Assembly (NCBI GenBank): GCA_002292975.1
Contig: DBCI01000049.1
Span: forward strand, 67,291 to 72,575
Origin: Polynucleobacter sp. UBA962
Lineage (GTDB): Bacteria; Pseudomonadota; Gammaproteobacteria; Burkholderiales; Burkholderiaceae
DNA length: 5,285 nucleotides
Direction: 5' to 3'
Shown: one piece after another, positions 1 to 5,285 of the stretch
Numbering within the stretch: the first letter of the stretch is position 1
How the letters are laid out: each line of letters starts with the position of its first letter
The notes under the pieces: generated by a model
What the model was told of the DNA's origin: nothing
Databases searched by the model: none
Seen by the model: only the letters and a program-made list of their open reading frames with translations
Translations under genes and position numbers: made by a program

Positions 1-235
1 AACCAGGCCAGTCTGGGCAGCCCAAACCTGAATCGCTCAAACGGGTAAACGCGCCAAACAACACCAAATCGAAGGTCAAAAACAAGACGACCATGGTCAA
101 GTGCCTCACCCGCAACGTTGTTTGTGATTGGCGGTTTTTCAGCCATACCCATGACAATGGTGCTGCTGCCAAGAGCAACGCCAGCAACAGCAATTGCAAT
201 AACGGGGCGATATTGAAAAGGGAGACTTCGTTCAT
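1..235 (-). CDS. ctaA: Heme A synthase CtaA/COX15, N-terminal 78 residues (runs off left edge)
   Basis: COX15/CtaA is an inner-membrane enzyme that oxidises the C8 methyl group of heme O to the formyl group of heme A, the cofactor of the oxidase encoded nearby. Only the first 78 codons are present. They show an N-terminal hydrophobic helix (about residues 10-32), a short basic linker (KNRQ... to about 45), and a second helix (about 46-63) running into TRLSDSGLGCPDWPG at 64-78. That segment is the hallmark of the COX15 family, with a conserved Cys (C73) in the loop. I chose the ATG at 235 because it lies 5 bases after the stop of the upstream gene and includes the first helix. An in-frame Met at residue 48 is possible but would remove that helix. 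An overlapping ATG at 240 is followed at once by a stop. The reading frame is open to the window edge. Confidence 0.93.
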   Translation of the reverse strand, partial: MNEVSLFNIAPLLQLLLLALLLAAAPLSWVWLKNRQSQTTLRVRHLTMVVLFLTFDLVLFGAFTRLSDSGLGCPDWPG

Positions 236-240
236 AGCAT

Positions 241-936
241 TCAACGCCCCGCCTTGTCCCAATGCACCGATGCCCGCAATAAACGGTCCCAGTCGCGCTT
301 GAGGTCTGGAGCCTGCTCCTTTTGCAAACCTGCAGGGAATCGCATCATCCAATTGCCATGGGGATCGATCAAATACAAATGCTCATTCAATCCATGTCCT
401 GTTTGCGGCACTAACCATTTCGACAGTTCATCCGCAGCCACGCGCAACACCACGGCATCAGTCAATCCAGCCTGCAACATGGGCGAGATCTCGGTGTTGT
501 CGTTCACCAGCCAGACCCAATCTGTGCGATCTGCCTCGCGCCCCAAGGTCGCACGAATTTGTCTTTGCAATAACAAATTGTTTTGGCACATGGCATCGCA
601 AGCGCCCGAGGCCACGCTCACAATCAACCACTGGCCTTTTAACTGGGTCAATTTCAATGACTTGCCGTCGATGGACTGCGCCATGATGTCTGGAATCGGT
701 TGAACAGGCTGAATCAATTCGCCAAAGTGACGAAATGTCTGCGGGCGAATCACGTAATAGGTCAGGTATGAGGCGATGACCGGAGCGGCACATACCAACA
801 ACACCAAGATCATTCGCCAGCGTCCACCCCATGTGCGTTTGGCATCTTCTTGTACCGAAGCCATGGGATCGGGCAAGTCGTAAATCGTCAAGCCAAGCGC
901 TTGCGACGGAGAATCTTCAGCTTTGTTGTTTTGCAT
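241..936 (-). CDS. Membrane-anchored SCO/thioredoxin-like protein, probable oxidase assembly factor
   Basis: A 231-residue protein with a cytoplasmic N-terminus (1-40), one membrane helix (about 41-63) and a periplasmic domain. The domain looks like a reduced SCO1/SenC (thioredoxin-fold) domain: a beta segment WLIVSVAS, then C113-D-A-M-C117 (a CxxxC pair placed as in SCO copper chaperones), and later HLYLIDPHGNW (186-196), which resembles the SCO 'YLIGPDG' strand. Differences from true SCO proteins: no Pro follows the second Cys, and the candidate ligand histidines (H181, H186) are only 64-69 residues after C117, against about 87 in human SCO1. The gene overlaps the end of SURF1 by 20 bases and is followed 5 bases later by ctaA, so it belongs to the heme A/oxidase assembly unit. 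A role in handling copper or thiols for Cu(A) or Cu(B) is inference. It could instead be a structural accessory protein with a dead site. Confidence 0.85.
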   Translation of the reverse strand: MQNNKAEDSPSQALGLTIYDLPDPMASVQEDAKRTWGGRWRMILVLLVCAAPVIASYLTYYVIRPQTFRHFGELIQPVQPIPDIMAQSIDGKSLKLTQLKGQWLIVSVASGACDAMCQNNLLLQRQIRATLGREADRTDWVWLVNDNTEISPMLQAGLTDAVVLRVAADELSKWLVPQTGHGLNEHLYLIDPHGNWMMRFPAGLQKEQAPDLKRDWDRLLRASVHWDKAGR

Positions 937-1681
937 GACGCCAAGGCCCTATCCATTGAAACCAAATAAAAAGTAACGCAATCAAACCGCTCAATGCAAA
1001 CCATTGAAAAGCGTAGCCCTTGTTTTTGTCGGCAGACCCAGAGACCACTGGCCAATCGCGCGATAAGCCATCTGAATTTGCACCAGTCTGCACCACCACC
1101 GCACTCACCTGTTCAGTGACCATGGCTTGCATGGTTTGCCTGTCTAGGTTGGAGCGAATCAGCAATTCTCCAACTTGCGACGGTCCTGCTGTCGTCGCTT
1201 TCAACTCCGTCATGTGTGACAGACCCGCAGAAATACGCCCCTCAAGCCGAACTGGCTGGGTAGGGGTCTGTATCGGCGCTGCTTTGGTCGCATCTGACGG
1301 GTCGCGAGCCACCCATCCGCGCTGCACCCACACCACTTGCCCATCGCTCCATTGAAACGGCGTCATCACCCAAAACCCTGGACGACCCTTGTGGCTGCGG
1401 TTATCTAAATACACCGTCTTCTCGGACAACCATGTGCCAAAGAGTTCAACTCGCCTGTGTACATTCAACCACTGCTCTGGGTTTTGCTGCAAACTGAGCG
1501 TATCCAATGGCGGCAATCGCATTTGGGCTTCTAACTGGCTTTGGTATTGGATTTTTTCGTCAGCGCGAGACAGCTGCCACCCACCCAGTCGCAAGGTCAG
1601 AACAACGCCAGCAATGGCAGCCAAGATCACTATCAAGGAACGCCCTTTGCCCATGGGGATGATGGTCTCGGCGGGTTTCAC
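917..1681 (-). CDS. surf1: SURF1 family cytochrome oxidase biogenesis protein
   Basis: SURF1 (Shy1 in yeast) is an inner-membrane protein that binds heme a and helps place it in subunit I. This 254-residue version has the family layout: a first membrane helix (about 14-32) running into RLGGWQLSRADEK (31-43), a periplasmic domain with LDNR..KGRPGFWVMTPF (92-109) and VWVQRGWV (117-124), and a second helix (about 223-244) starting in KGYAFQWFALSG. The canonical NH..YA.(Q/T)W motif has Asn220 where the family heme ligand His is expected. The longest start is a GTG at 1681. An ATG at codon 10 (1654) leaves 245 residues and fits the usual short N-terminus better; neither has a clear Shine-Dalgarno. 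The C-terminus overlaps the next gene by 20 bases. The 5' end lies only 15 bases (or 42 from the ATG) from the divergent DUF2909 start. Family identity is clear; the start is not. Confidence 0.93.
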   Translation of the reverse strand: MKPAETIIPMGKGRSLIVILAAIAGVVLTLRLGGWQLSRADEKIQYQSQLEAQMRLPPLDTLSLQQNPEQWLNVHRRVELFGTWLSEKTVYLDNRSHKGRPGFWVMTPFQWSDGQVVWVQRGWVARDPSDATKAAPIQTPTQPVRLEGRISAGLSHMTELKATTAGPSQVGELLIRSNLDRQTMQAMVTEQVSAVVVQTGANSDGLSRDWPVVSGSADKNKGYAFQWFALSGLIALLFIWFQWIGPWRHAKQQS

Positions 1682-1683
1682 TG

Positions 1684-1689
1684 GATAAT
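1684..1689 (+). promoter_or_regulatory. Possible -10 element for the DUF2909 gene
   Basis: GATAAT matches the sigma-70 -10 consensus at five of six positions. It lies 7 bases before the ATG at 1697, which would put the transcript start at or next to the start codon and give a leaderless or nearly leaderless mRNA. I see no convincing -35 box at 16-18 bases upstream, so this is a weak call. The same short stretch must also hold or border the SURF1 5' end on the other strand. Confidence 0.25.
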
Positions 1690-1696
1690 CTGATAA

Positions 1697-1921
1697 ATGA
1701 ACATATTCATAGCTATAGCATTCCTCGGCATACTGGCGGCGTTGTCCACTGCATTGTTATTCATGTTGCGTGGGGACACCGACGACGCGCCCAAATCCAG
1801 TCGAATGATGCGGGCTCTGGCCTTTCGTGTGGGCATCTCGGTTGTACTGTTCTTATGCATACTGCTTTCTTGGAAGATGGGTTGGCTGCGACCCACAGGC
1901 ATTCCATTGACTGCTGTTTAA
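1697..1921 (+). CDS. DUF2909 twin transmembrane protein
   Basis: A 74-residue membrane protein, the only gene in the window on the plus strand. It has two hydrophobic helices (about 2-24 and 43-63) joined by a charged loop, R25-G-D-T-D-D30 followed by K33 and R36. The second helix is preceded by RMMRALAFRVGIS, typical of the DUF2909 family. Such proteins are common in betaproteobacteria beside oxidase genes, and their function is unknown. The ATG at 1697 has no good Shine-Dalgarno. Its placement, converging on coxC and diverging from SURF1 inside an otherwise one-directional oxidase cluster, suggests a linked but separately controlled role, which is inference. The hydrophobic pattern and the fit between the flanking genes make it a real gene rather than a shadow: the opposite strand here carries no recognisable protein. 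Confidence 0.88.
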   Translation: MNIFIAIAFLGILAALSTALLFMLRGDTDDAPKSSRMMRALAFRVGISVVLFLCILLSWKMGWLRPTGIPLTAV

Positions 1922-1939
1922 ACGGAGCAGCTTTCTTTC

Positions 1940-1953
1940 AACGGGAACCCGTT
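1940..1953. repeat. Short perfect inverted repeat downstream of the DUF2909 gene
   Basis: AACGGG-AA-CCCGTT is a 6-base perfect inverted repeat with a 2-base centre (in a folded RNA the inner pair would open to give a 4-base loop). It sits 18 bases after the DUF2909 stop and has no following T-run, so it is not a standard terminator by itself. It could stabilise the 3' end of the DUF2909 message or be chance. Confidence 0.35.
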
Positions 1954-1983
1954 ACTCGCCCATGAAGCCCTGAGATAGGCAAG

Positions 1984-2009
1984 AAAAAGGCCGCTGTTGC
2001 GGCCTTTTT
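1984..2009. terminator. Bidirectional intrinsic terminator between converging coxC and DUF2909 genes
   Basis: AAAAAGGCCGC, loop TGTT, GCGGCCTTTTT forms a perfect 11-bp hairpin. Its GC core (GGCCGC/GCGGCC) is flanked by an A-tract on one side and a T-tract on the other. Read on either strand it ends in five T's, so it can stop transcription from both coxC (stop at 2025, 15 bases away) and the plus-strand DUF2909 gene (stop at 1921). It marks the end of the ctaD-coxC transcription unit and implies that SURF1 needs its own promoter or read-through. Confidence 0.9.
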
Positions 2010-2024
2010 GCTGCTGGGTCATGT

Positions 2025-2906
2025 TCAGAGCCAATAGACCAACACATACAAGCCCAGCCAAACCACGTCCACAAAGTGCCAGTACCAAGCTGCGCCTTCG
2101 AAGCCAAAATGGCTTTGCGAAGAAAAATGGCCTTTTTGCAAGCGCAACGTCACAAACAACAACATCAGCATGCCCACAAAGACGTGAAAGCCGTGAAAGC
2201 CAGTCAGCATGAAAAACGTAGAACCGTATACACCCGACGTCAGCTTCAAGTTCAAGTCTTCGTAGGCATGGTAATACTCGTAACCTTGCACCACCAAAAA
2301 CACCACGCCCAGTAACACTGTCAGCCACATGAATTGGATGGTTTTGGCGCGTTGGTCTTGCAGCAACGCATGGTGCGCAATGGTCAGCGTCACACCAGAG
2401 GACAACAACAAAGCGGTATTGATGGTTGGCAACCAAAACGGCGTCATGGTTTGGAACGGTTCGATGATGCCCGCAGGGGAAGCGGTGACACCGGCCATCA
2501 CACTCGGCCACACCGCCTTGAATCCTGGCCACAGCAAGGCGTTCTCACTGCTGCCCAGCATGGGCACGGAGTGCACACGCGCCCACCACAATGCTGAGAA
2601 GAACGCTCCGAAAAACATCACCTCAGAAAAAATGAACCAGCTCATGCTCCAGCGGAATGACAGGTCGATCTTGCGACCGTATTGACCCGATTCGCTTTCC
2701 TGGACAGCCTGGCTGAACCACTGAAACAGCACAAACAACCAAATGGCCAAGCCAGCGAACAAAGAATATTTGCCCCAACTGACATCATTGACCCATTGAC
2801 TGGCACCCAAGATGACAAAAAACAAACCAAAAGCAGCCATGGCCGGGTGGCGCGAGGGCTCTGGAACGTAGTAATAAGGCGTTGCGCCATGTGTTGTGCT
2901 GCTCAT
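2025..2906 (-). CDS. ctaE: Cytochrome c oxidase subunit III (CtaE/CoxC)
   Basis: Subunit III of the aa3 oxidase, a membrane subunit without redox metals that stabilises subunit I and the proton-uptake route. The 293-residue product has the expected seven helices and the family motifs: YYVPEPSRHP near the N-terminus, SEVMFFGAFF (94-103) with the conserved Glu95, LTGFHGFHVFVG (234-245), and the C-terminal AWYWHFVDVVWL (273-284) ending YWL. Length is normal for betaproteobacteria. I chose the ATG at 2906 because a strong Shine-Dalgarno (AAAGGAG) lies 5 bases upstream. The frame stays open to 2948, but that extension would overlap DUF2970 and lacks family similarity. It is the last gene of the ctaD block, 10 bases after the DUF2970 stop and followed by the hairpin at 1984-2009. 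Confidence 0.97.
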   Translation of the reverse strand: MSSTTHGATPYYYVPEPSRHPAMAAFGLFFVILGASQWVNDVSWGKYSLFAGLAIWLFVLFQWFSQAVQESESGQYGRKIDLSFRWSMSWFIFSEVMFFGAFFSALWWARVHSVPMLGSSENALLWPGFKAVWPSVMAGVTASPAGIIEPFQTMTPFWLPTINTALLLSSGVTLTIAHHALLQDQRAKTIQFMWLTVLLGVVFLVVQGYEYYHAYEDLNLKLTSGVYGSTFFMLTGFHGFHVFVGMLMLLFVTLRLQKGHFSSQSHFGFEGAAWYWHFVDVVWLGLYVLVYWL

Positions 2907-2911
2907 CTCCA

Positions 2912-2918
2912 CTCCTTT
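2912..2918 (-). promoter_or_regulatory. Shine-Dalgarno site of coxC
   Basis: AAAGGAG on the minus strand, 5 bases before the ATG at 2906 and overlapping the TAA stop of the DUF2970 gene. It fixes the coxC start and suggests that ribosomes finishing DUF2970 can restart on coxC. Confidence 0.85.
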
Positions 2919-3144
2919 ATTTCGCAACAACCAGATTGACCAAAACAATCAACCCAATCACAAACAACAAACCTGCCAACAAGCCCACACCTAAAACGTG
3001 CAGTGGTGTGATGTGTGACAAATCTTCTTGAAACTCACTGTTTTTTCGAATACCAATGAAAGACCAAGCCACCGCCAATATGGAACGCCAAATCGGGCGT
3101 TTGACAGCGACCGGAGCAACCACCTCAACAGCGTCAACGCTCAT
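2917..3144 (-). CDS. DUF2970 small membrane protein
   Basis: A 75-residue protein with the DUF2970 core: PIWRSILAVAWSFIGIRKNS (17-36), then FQEDLSHITPLHV (38-50), then a long membrane helix (about 50-73). The family is found mainly in betaproteobacteria next to cytochrome oxidase genes, and its function is unknown. The ATG overlaps the cox11 stop in an ATGA junction. A good Shine-Dalgarno (AAGGAAAG, 3151-3158) lies inside the cox11 3' end, so the start is well supported. Wedged between a copper chaperone gene and subunit III, it is likely a subunit or assembly helper of the oxidase. That is inference from context alone. Confidence 0.9.
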   Translation of the reverse strand: MSVDAVEVVAPVAVKRPIWRSILAVAWSFIGIRKNSEFQEDLSHITPLHVLGVGLLAGLLFVIGLIVLVNLVVAK

Positions 3145-3761
3145 ACACCACTTTCCTTGGACACAATGCTAGACACAGTGCTTGTAGGTGCAGCCGGGGT
3201 TTTGCTTCCCACCTCAAAAAAGGTGTACGACAAAGTGATGGTGGTCACGCCTTTAGCCAATTTTGGGTCTACGACAAAGGCAACAGGCCATTGCTTTTTT
3301 TCACCCGGTGCCAATGTGTACTGGTTAAAGCAAAAACATTCGACTTTGTTGAAATGTGCAGCGGCTTCGCGTGGGGCATAACTGGGTATGGCCTGTGCAG
3401 ACATGGTTCGGTCTTGCACATTTTGAAACTCATACATCACGGTGGTTAATTCGCCAGGGTGCACCTGCACAGAATTCTGCATGGGCTTGAATTGCCAAGG
3501 ACCGCGAGCGTTGGCGTCAAATTCAACCGTGATGGTTCTGCTGGTGTCGACTTGGGTGTTGCCAGGGTTGGCAAAGCGGGCATTGCCTGAGCCGGGCAGC
3601 TCTTTTTCACCCAAAGCCAAAATATTGATGCCTGTTAATTCACAAATGGCTTGGTAAATTGGCACCAAGGCATACCCGAAACCAAACATGAGCACGGCCA
3701 CCACAGCCAGTTTGCGCAGCATCCGCTGGTTATCGGTTTGCAAACCTAAGGTCATTTTCAT
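3141..3761 (-). CDS. ctaG: Cytochrome c oxidase assembly protein CtaG/Cox11
   Basis: Cox11 is a membrane-anchored periplasmic copper chaperone that delivers Cu(B) to subunit I. The 206-residue product has a single helix (about 18-37) followed by LVPIYQAIC, with the conserved Cys40. Its periplasmic immunoglobulin-like domain carries the copper-binding pair C142-F-C144 in KVECFCFNQYTLAPGE (139-154). Further family motifs are PWQFKPMQ (88-95) and YTFFEV (179-184). I chose the ATG at 3761: it overlaps the stop of the 38-codon gene (ATGA) and gives the normal length. A second ATG two codons on (3755) is also possible. The frame is open back to 3887, but that stretch is occupied by the small gene in another frame. 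No Shine-Dalgarno precedes the ATG, so translation probably depends on coupling to the small gene. The 3' end overlaps DUF2970. Confidence 0.96.
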   Translation of the reverse strand: MKMTLGLQTDNQRMLRKLAVVAVLMFGFGYALVPIYQAICELTGINILALGEKELPGSGNARFANPGNTQVDTSRTITVEFDANARGPWQFKPMQNSVQVHPGELTTVMYEFQNVQDRTMSAQAIPSYAPREAAAHFNKVECFCFNQYTLAPGEKKQWPVAFVVDPKLAKGVTTITLSYTFFEVGSKTPAAPTSTVSSIVSKESGV

Positions 3762-3874
3762 GTGGGCTGTATGAGAAGAATTTTGGCAAGAATGCCCAAA
3801 AAGAAAACCAATGCGGTTGAGGCCAAGATCAGCCCCAATCGCCGATTGTTTTTTCTTTGTTCGGGGGTCGTCAT
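3758..3874 (-). CDS. Cytochrome oxidase small assembly protein (38 residues)
   Basis: A very short gene whose product starts MTTPEQRKNNRRLGLILAS and continues through one hydrophobic helix (about 13-35) to the end, IQPT. The polar, basic N-terminus followed by an (R)LGLILAS-type helix matches what is called the cytochrome oxidase small assembly protein in Burkholderiales, which lies between ctaD and cox11. It starts 9 bases after the ctaD stop, with only a weak GGA before the ATG, and its TGA overlaps the cox11 ATG. Position and packing support translation. It may help CtaD or Cox11 assemble; the mechanism is not known to me. The name rests on recall of the family and on location. Without that, it is a single-pass membrane peptide of unknown function. 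Confidence 0.82.
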   Translation of the reverse strand: MTTPEQRKNNRRLGLILASTALVFFLGILAKILLIQPT

Positions 3875-3883
3875 GTCCGTCAA

Positions 3884-5285
3884 TCAAGCAAGAATGCGAT
3901 TGGCATCCTTATTGAGCTTGGGCGGTGTTTCAAAGGTATGGAAAGGCGCGGGCGAGGGAACTTCCCACTCCAACCCCTCAGCCGCTTCCCACGGACGCTG
4001 TGGAGCAGGCTCACCCTTGCCACGCATGGTGGGCAACACAATGAAAAAGAAGAAGAACACTTGCGCGATACCGAAAGCGAAAGCCCCGACCGATGCCAAT
4101 GCGTTGAAATCAGCGAACTGCATAGGATAGTCAGCATAACGACGCGGCATGCCAGCCAAACCCAAGAAGTGCATGGGGAAGAAGGTGACATTGAATGAAA
4201 TCAAGGTCCACCAGAAATGGATTTTCCCCAGGGTTTCGTTGTACATGACACCCGTCCATTTCGGCACCCAATAGTAGTAGCCGGCAAACATGGTGAACAA
4301 GGAACCTGCCACGAGTACATAGTGGAAGTGGGCCACCACGTAGTAACCGTCTTGCAACTGCAAATCAATCGGGGCCATGGACAAGATCAAGCCGGTGAAG
4401 CCACCCATGGTGAACACAAAAATGAATCCCACAGCAAACAGCATGGGGGTTTCAAACGTCATGGAGCCCTTCCACATGGTGGCAATCCAGTTGAACACTT
4501 TCACACCGGTGGGCACAGAAATCAGCATGGTGGCATACATGAAGAACAACTGGCCCGTCACGGGCATGCCAGTGGTGTACATGTGGTGCGCCCAAACGAT
4601 GAACGACAAAATAGCGATAGAGGAAGTGGCATAGACCATAGAGGCATAACCAAAGAGTTTCTTGCGTGAAAAAGCCGGCACGATTTGGCTGATGATGCCA
4701 AACGCCGGCAAGATCATGATGTACACCTCGGGGTGGCCAAAGAACCAGAAGATGTGCTGGTACATGACAGGGTCACCACCACCAGCAGGATTGAAAAAGG
4801 TGGTGCCGAAATGGCGGTCAGTCAAAGTCATGGTGATCGCGCCAGCCAACACAGGCATCACGGCAATCAGCAAATAAGCGGTGATCAACCAAGTCCACAC
4901 AAACATGGGCATTTTCATCAGTGTCATGCCAGGTGCGCGCATGTTCAAAATGGTGACGATGATGTTGATGGAGCCCATGATGGAACTTGCACCCAAGAGG
5001 TGCAACGCGAAAATAGCGGCATCCATGGAAGGGCCCATTTGCAGAGTCAATGGCGCGTACAAAGTCCAACCAGCGGCAGGCGCACCGCCAGCCATGAAGA
5101 ACGAGCCAGCCAACATGAGGGCCGCAGGAATCATCAACCAAAAGCTGAAGTTGTTCATGCGCGCGAAAGCCATGTCAGATGCACCGATTTGCAAAGGAAT
5201 CATCCAGTTAGCAAATCCGACAAAAGCAGGCATGATGGCACCGAACACCATGATCAATCCATGCATGGTGGTGAACTGGTTGAAC
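3884..5285 (-). CDS. ctaD: Cytochrome c oxidase subunit I (CtaD/CoxA), lacking its N-terminus beyond the right edge
   Basis: The catalytic subunit, which reduces O2 to water at the heme a3-Cu(B) site and pumps protons. The frame is open to the window edge (FNQFTT before the Met at 5266), so about 60-80 N-terminal residues including helix I are missing. Numbering from that Met: H2 is a heme a ligand; D31 in IGASDMAF is the D-channel entrance; GHPEVY gives Cu(B) ligand H178, E180 and the cross-linked Y182; H227-H228 are Cu(B) ligands; T253 and K256 (PTGVK) form the K channel; H313 (heme a3) and H315 (heme a) lie in VAHFHYV; R375-R376 are the heme propionate arginines. This is a type A1 heme-copper oxidase. 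An oddity is Q305 at the Mg-site His. The last helix ends near 413 and a cytoplasmic tail follows. It heads the block of assembly genes and subunit III. Confidence 0.98.
   Translation of the reverse strand, partial: FNQFTTMHGLIMVFGAIMPAFVGFANWMIPLQIGASDMAFARMNNFSFWLMIPAALMLAGSFFMAGGAPAAGWTLYAPLTLQMGPSMDAAIFALHLLGASSIMGSINIIVTILNMRAPGMTLMKMPMFVWTWLITAYLLIAVMPVLAGAITMTLTDRHFGTTFFNPAGGGDPVMYQHIFWFFGHPEVYIMILPAFGIISQIVPAFSRKKLFGYASMVYATSSIAILSFIVWAHHMYTTGMPVTGQLFFMYATMLISVPTGVKVFNWIATMWKGSMTFETPMLFAVGFIFVFTMGGFTGLILSMAPIDLQLQDGYYVVAHFHYVLVAGSLFTMFAGYYYWVPKWTGVMYNETLGKIHFWWTLISFNVTFFPMHFLGLAGMPRRYADYPMQFADFNALASVGAFAFGIAQVFFFFFIVLPTMRGKGEPAPQRPWEAAEGLEWEVPSPAPFHTFETPPKLNKDANRILA

Noticed and set aside
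254..703. Plus-strand open frame of 149 codons opposite the SCO-like gene
   Set aside because: Its product has scattered Cys/Ser/Asn and no domain or helix pattern; it is a frame shadow of the minus-strand gene.
1706..1721. Overlapping small palindromes (ATAGCTAT, GCTATAGC) near the DUF2909 start, as a possible operator
   Set aside because: Only 8 bases each, inside the DUF2909 coding region and AT-rich by codon content; no second copy or known operator match.
1918..2532. Minus-strand open frame of 204 codons overlapping coxC and running through the terminator
   Set aside because: It is a shifted frame of coxC, rich in Arg/Cys/His, and crosses the intrinsic terminator; no family resemblance.
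2907..2948. In-frame upstream extension of coxC
   Set aside because: It would overlap the DUF2970 coding end, and the strong AAAGGAG site directly supports the ATG at 2906.
3762..3887. In-frame upstream extension of cox11 giving a 248-residue product
   Set aside because: The extra 42 residues are polar and unlike Cox11 N-termini. The same bases encode the 38-residue membrane peptide in another frame, and the ATGA junction supports the start at 3761.
4217..4669. Plus-strand open frame of 150 codons opposite ctaD
   Set aside because: The His/Gly-rich product is what antisense reading of Met/Val/Ala membrane codons gives; ctaD fully explains the region.
4217..5270. Many CATG/CCATGG repeats that look like a dispersed motif
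   Set aside because: They arise from frequent Met codons (ATG) in the CtaD membrane helices and have no regular spacing.

Overview
The window is a slice of an aa3-type cytochrome c oxidase (complex IV) gene cluster. It is almost certainly from a betaproteobacterium of the order Burkholderiales, with a Comamonadaceae-like flavour. Three things support this: the gene order, the presence of the small lineage-typical proteins (DUF2970, DUF2909 'twin transmembrane', and a ~38-residue oxidase small assembly protein), and close motif agreement with that group. I cannot name a genus from this sequence.

Reading along the minus strand (right to left in window coordinates), the order is: the main part of ctaD (subunit I, 5' end beyond the window); a 38-codon membrane peptide gene; ctaG/cox11 (copper insertion into subunit I); a DUF2970 gene; ctaE/coxC (subunit III); SURF1 (heme a / subunit I assembly); a 231-residue membrane-anchored SCO/thioredoxin-like protein; and the first 78 codons of ctaA/COX15 (heme A synthase, running off the left edge). 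One gene is on the plus strand: a DUF2909 twin-transmembrane gene at 1697-1921. It lies between coxC and SURF1, converging on coxC and diverging from SURF1.

The ctaD to coxC block is tightly packed: gaps of about 10 bases or ATGA stop/start overlaps. It ends in a perfect 11-bp A-tract/GC/T-tract hairpin (1984-2009) that can terminate transcription in both directions, serving coxC and the converging DUF2909 gene. SURF1, the SCO-like gene and ctaA form a second packed block (20-base overlap, then a 5-base gap).

Functionally the genes fit together: CtaD and CtaE are structural subunits, Cox11 supplies Cu(B), CtaA makes heme A, and SURF1 helps insert it. The SCO-like protein, the DUF proteins and the 38-residue peptide are probable accessory factors by context. 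There are no RNA genes, mobile elements, CRISPR arrays or long non-coding stretches; the longest gap is about 100 bases. I see no wholly new system. The points worth a second look are the small uncharacterised genes, the inverted DUF2909 gene, and non-canonical residues in SURF1 (Asn for the heme-ligand His), CtaD (Gln for the Mg-site His) and the SCO-like protein.
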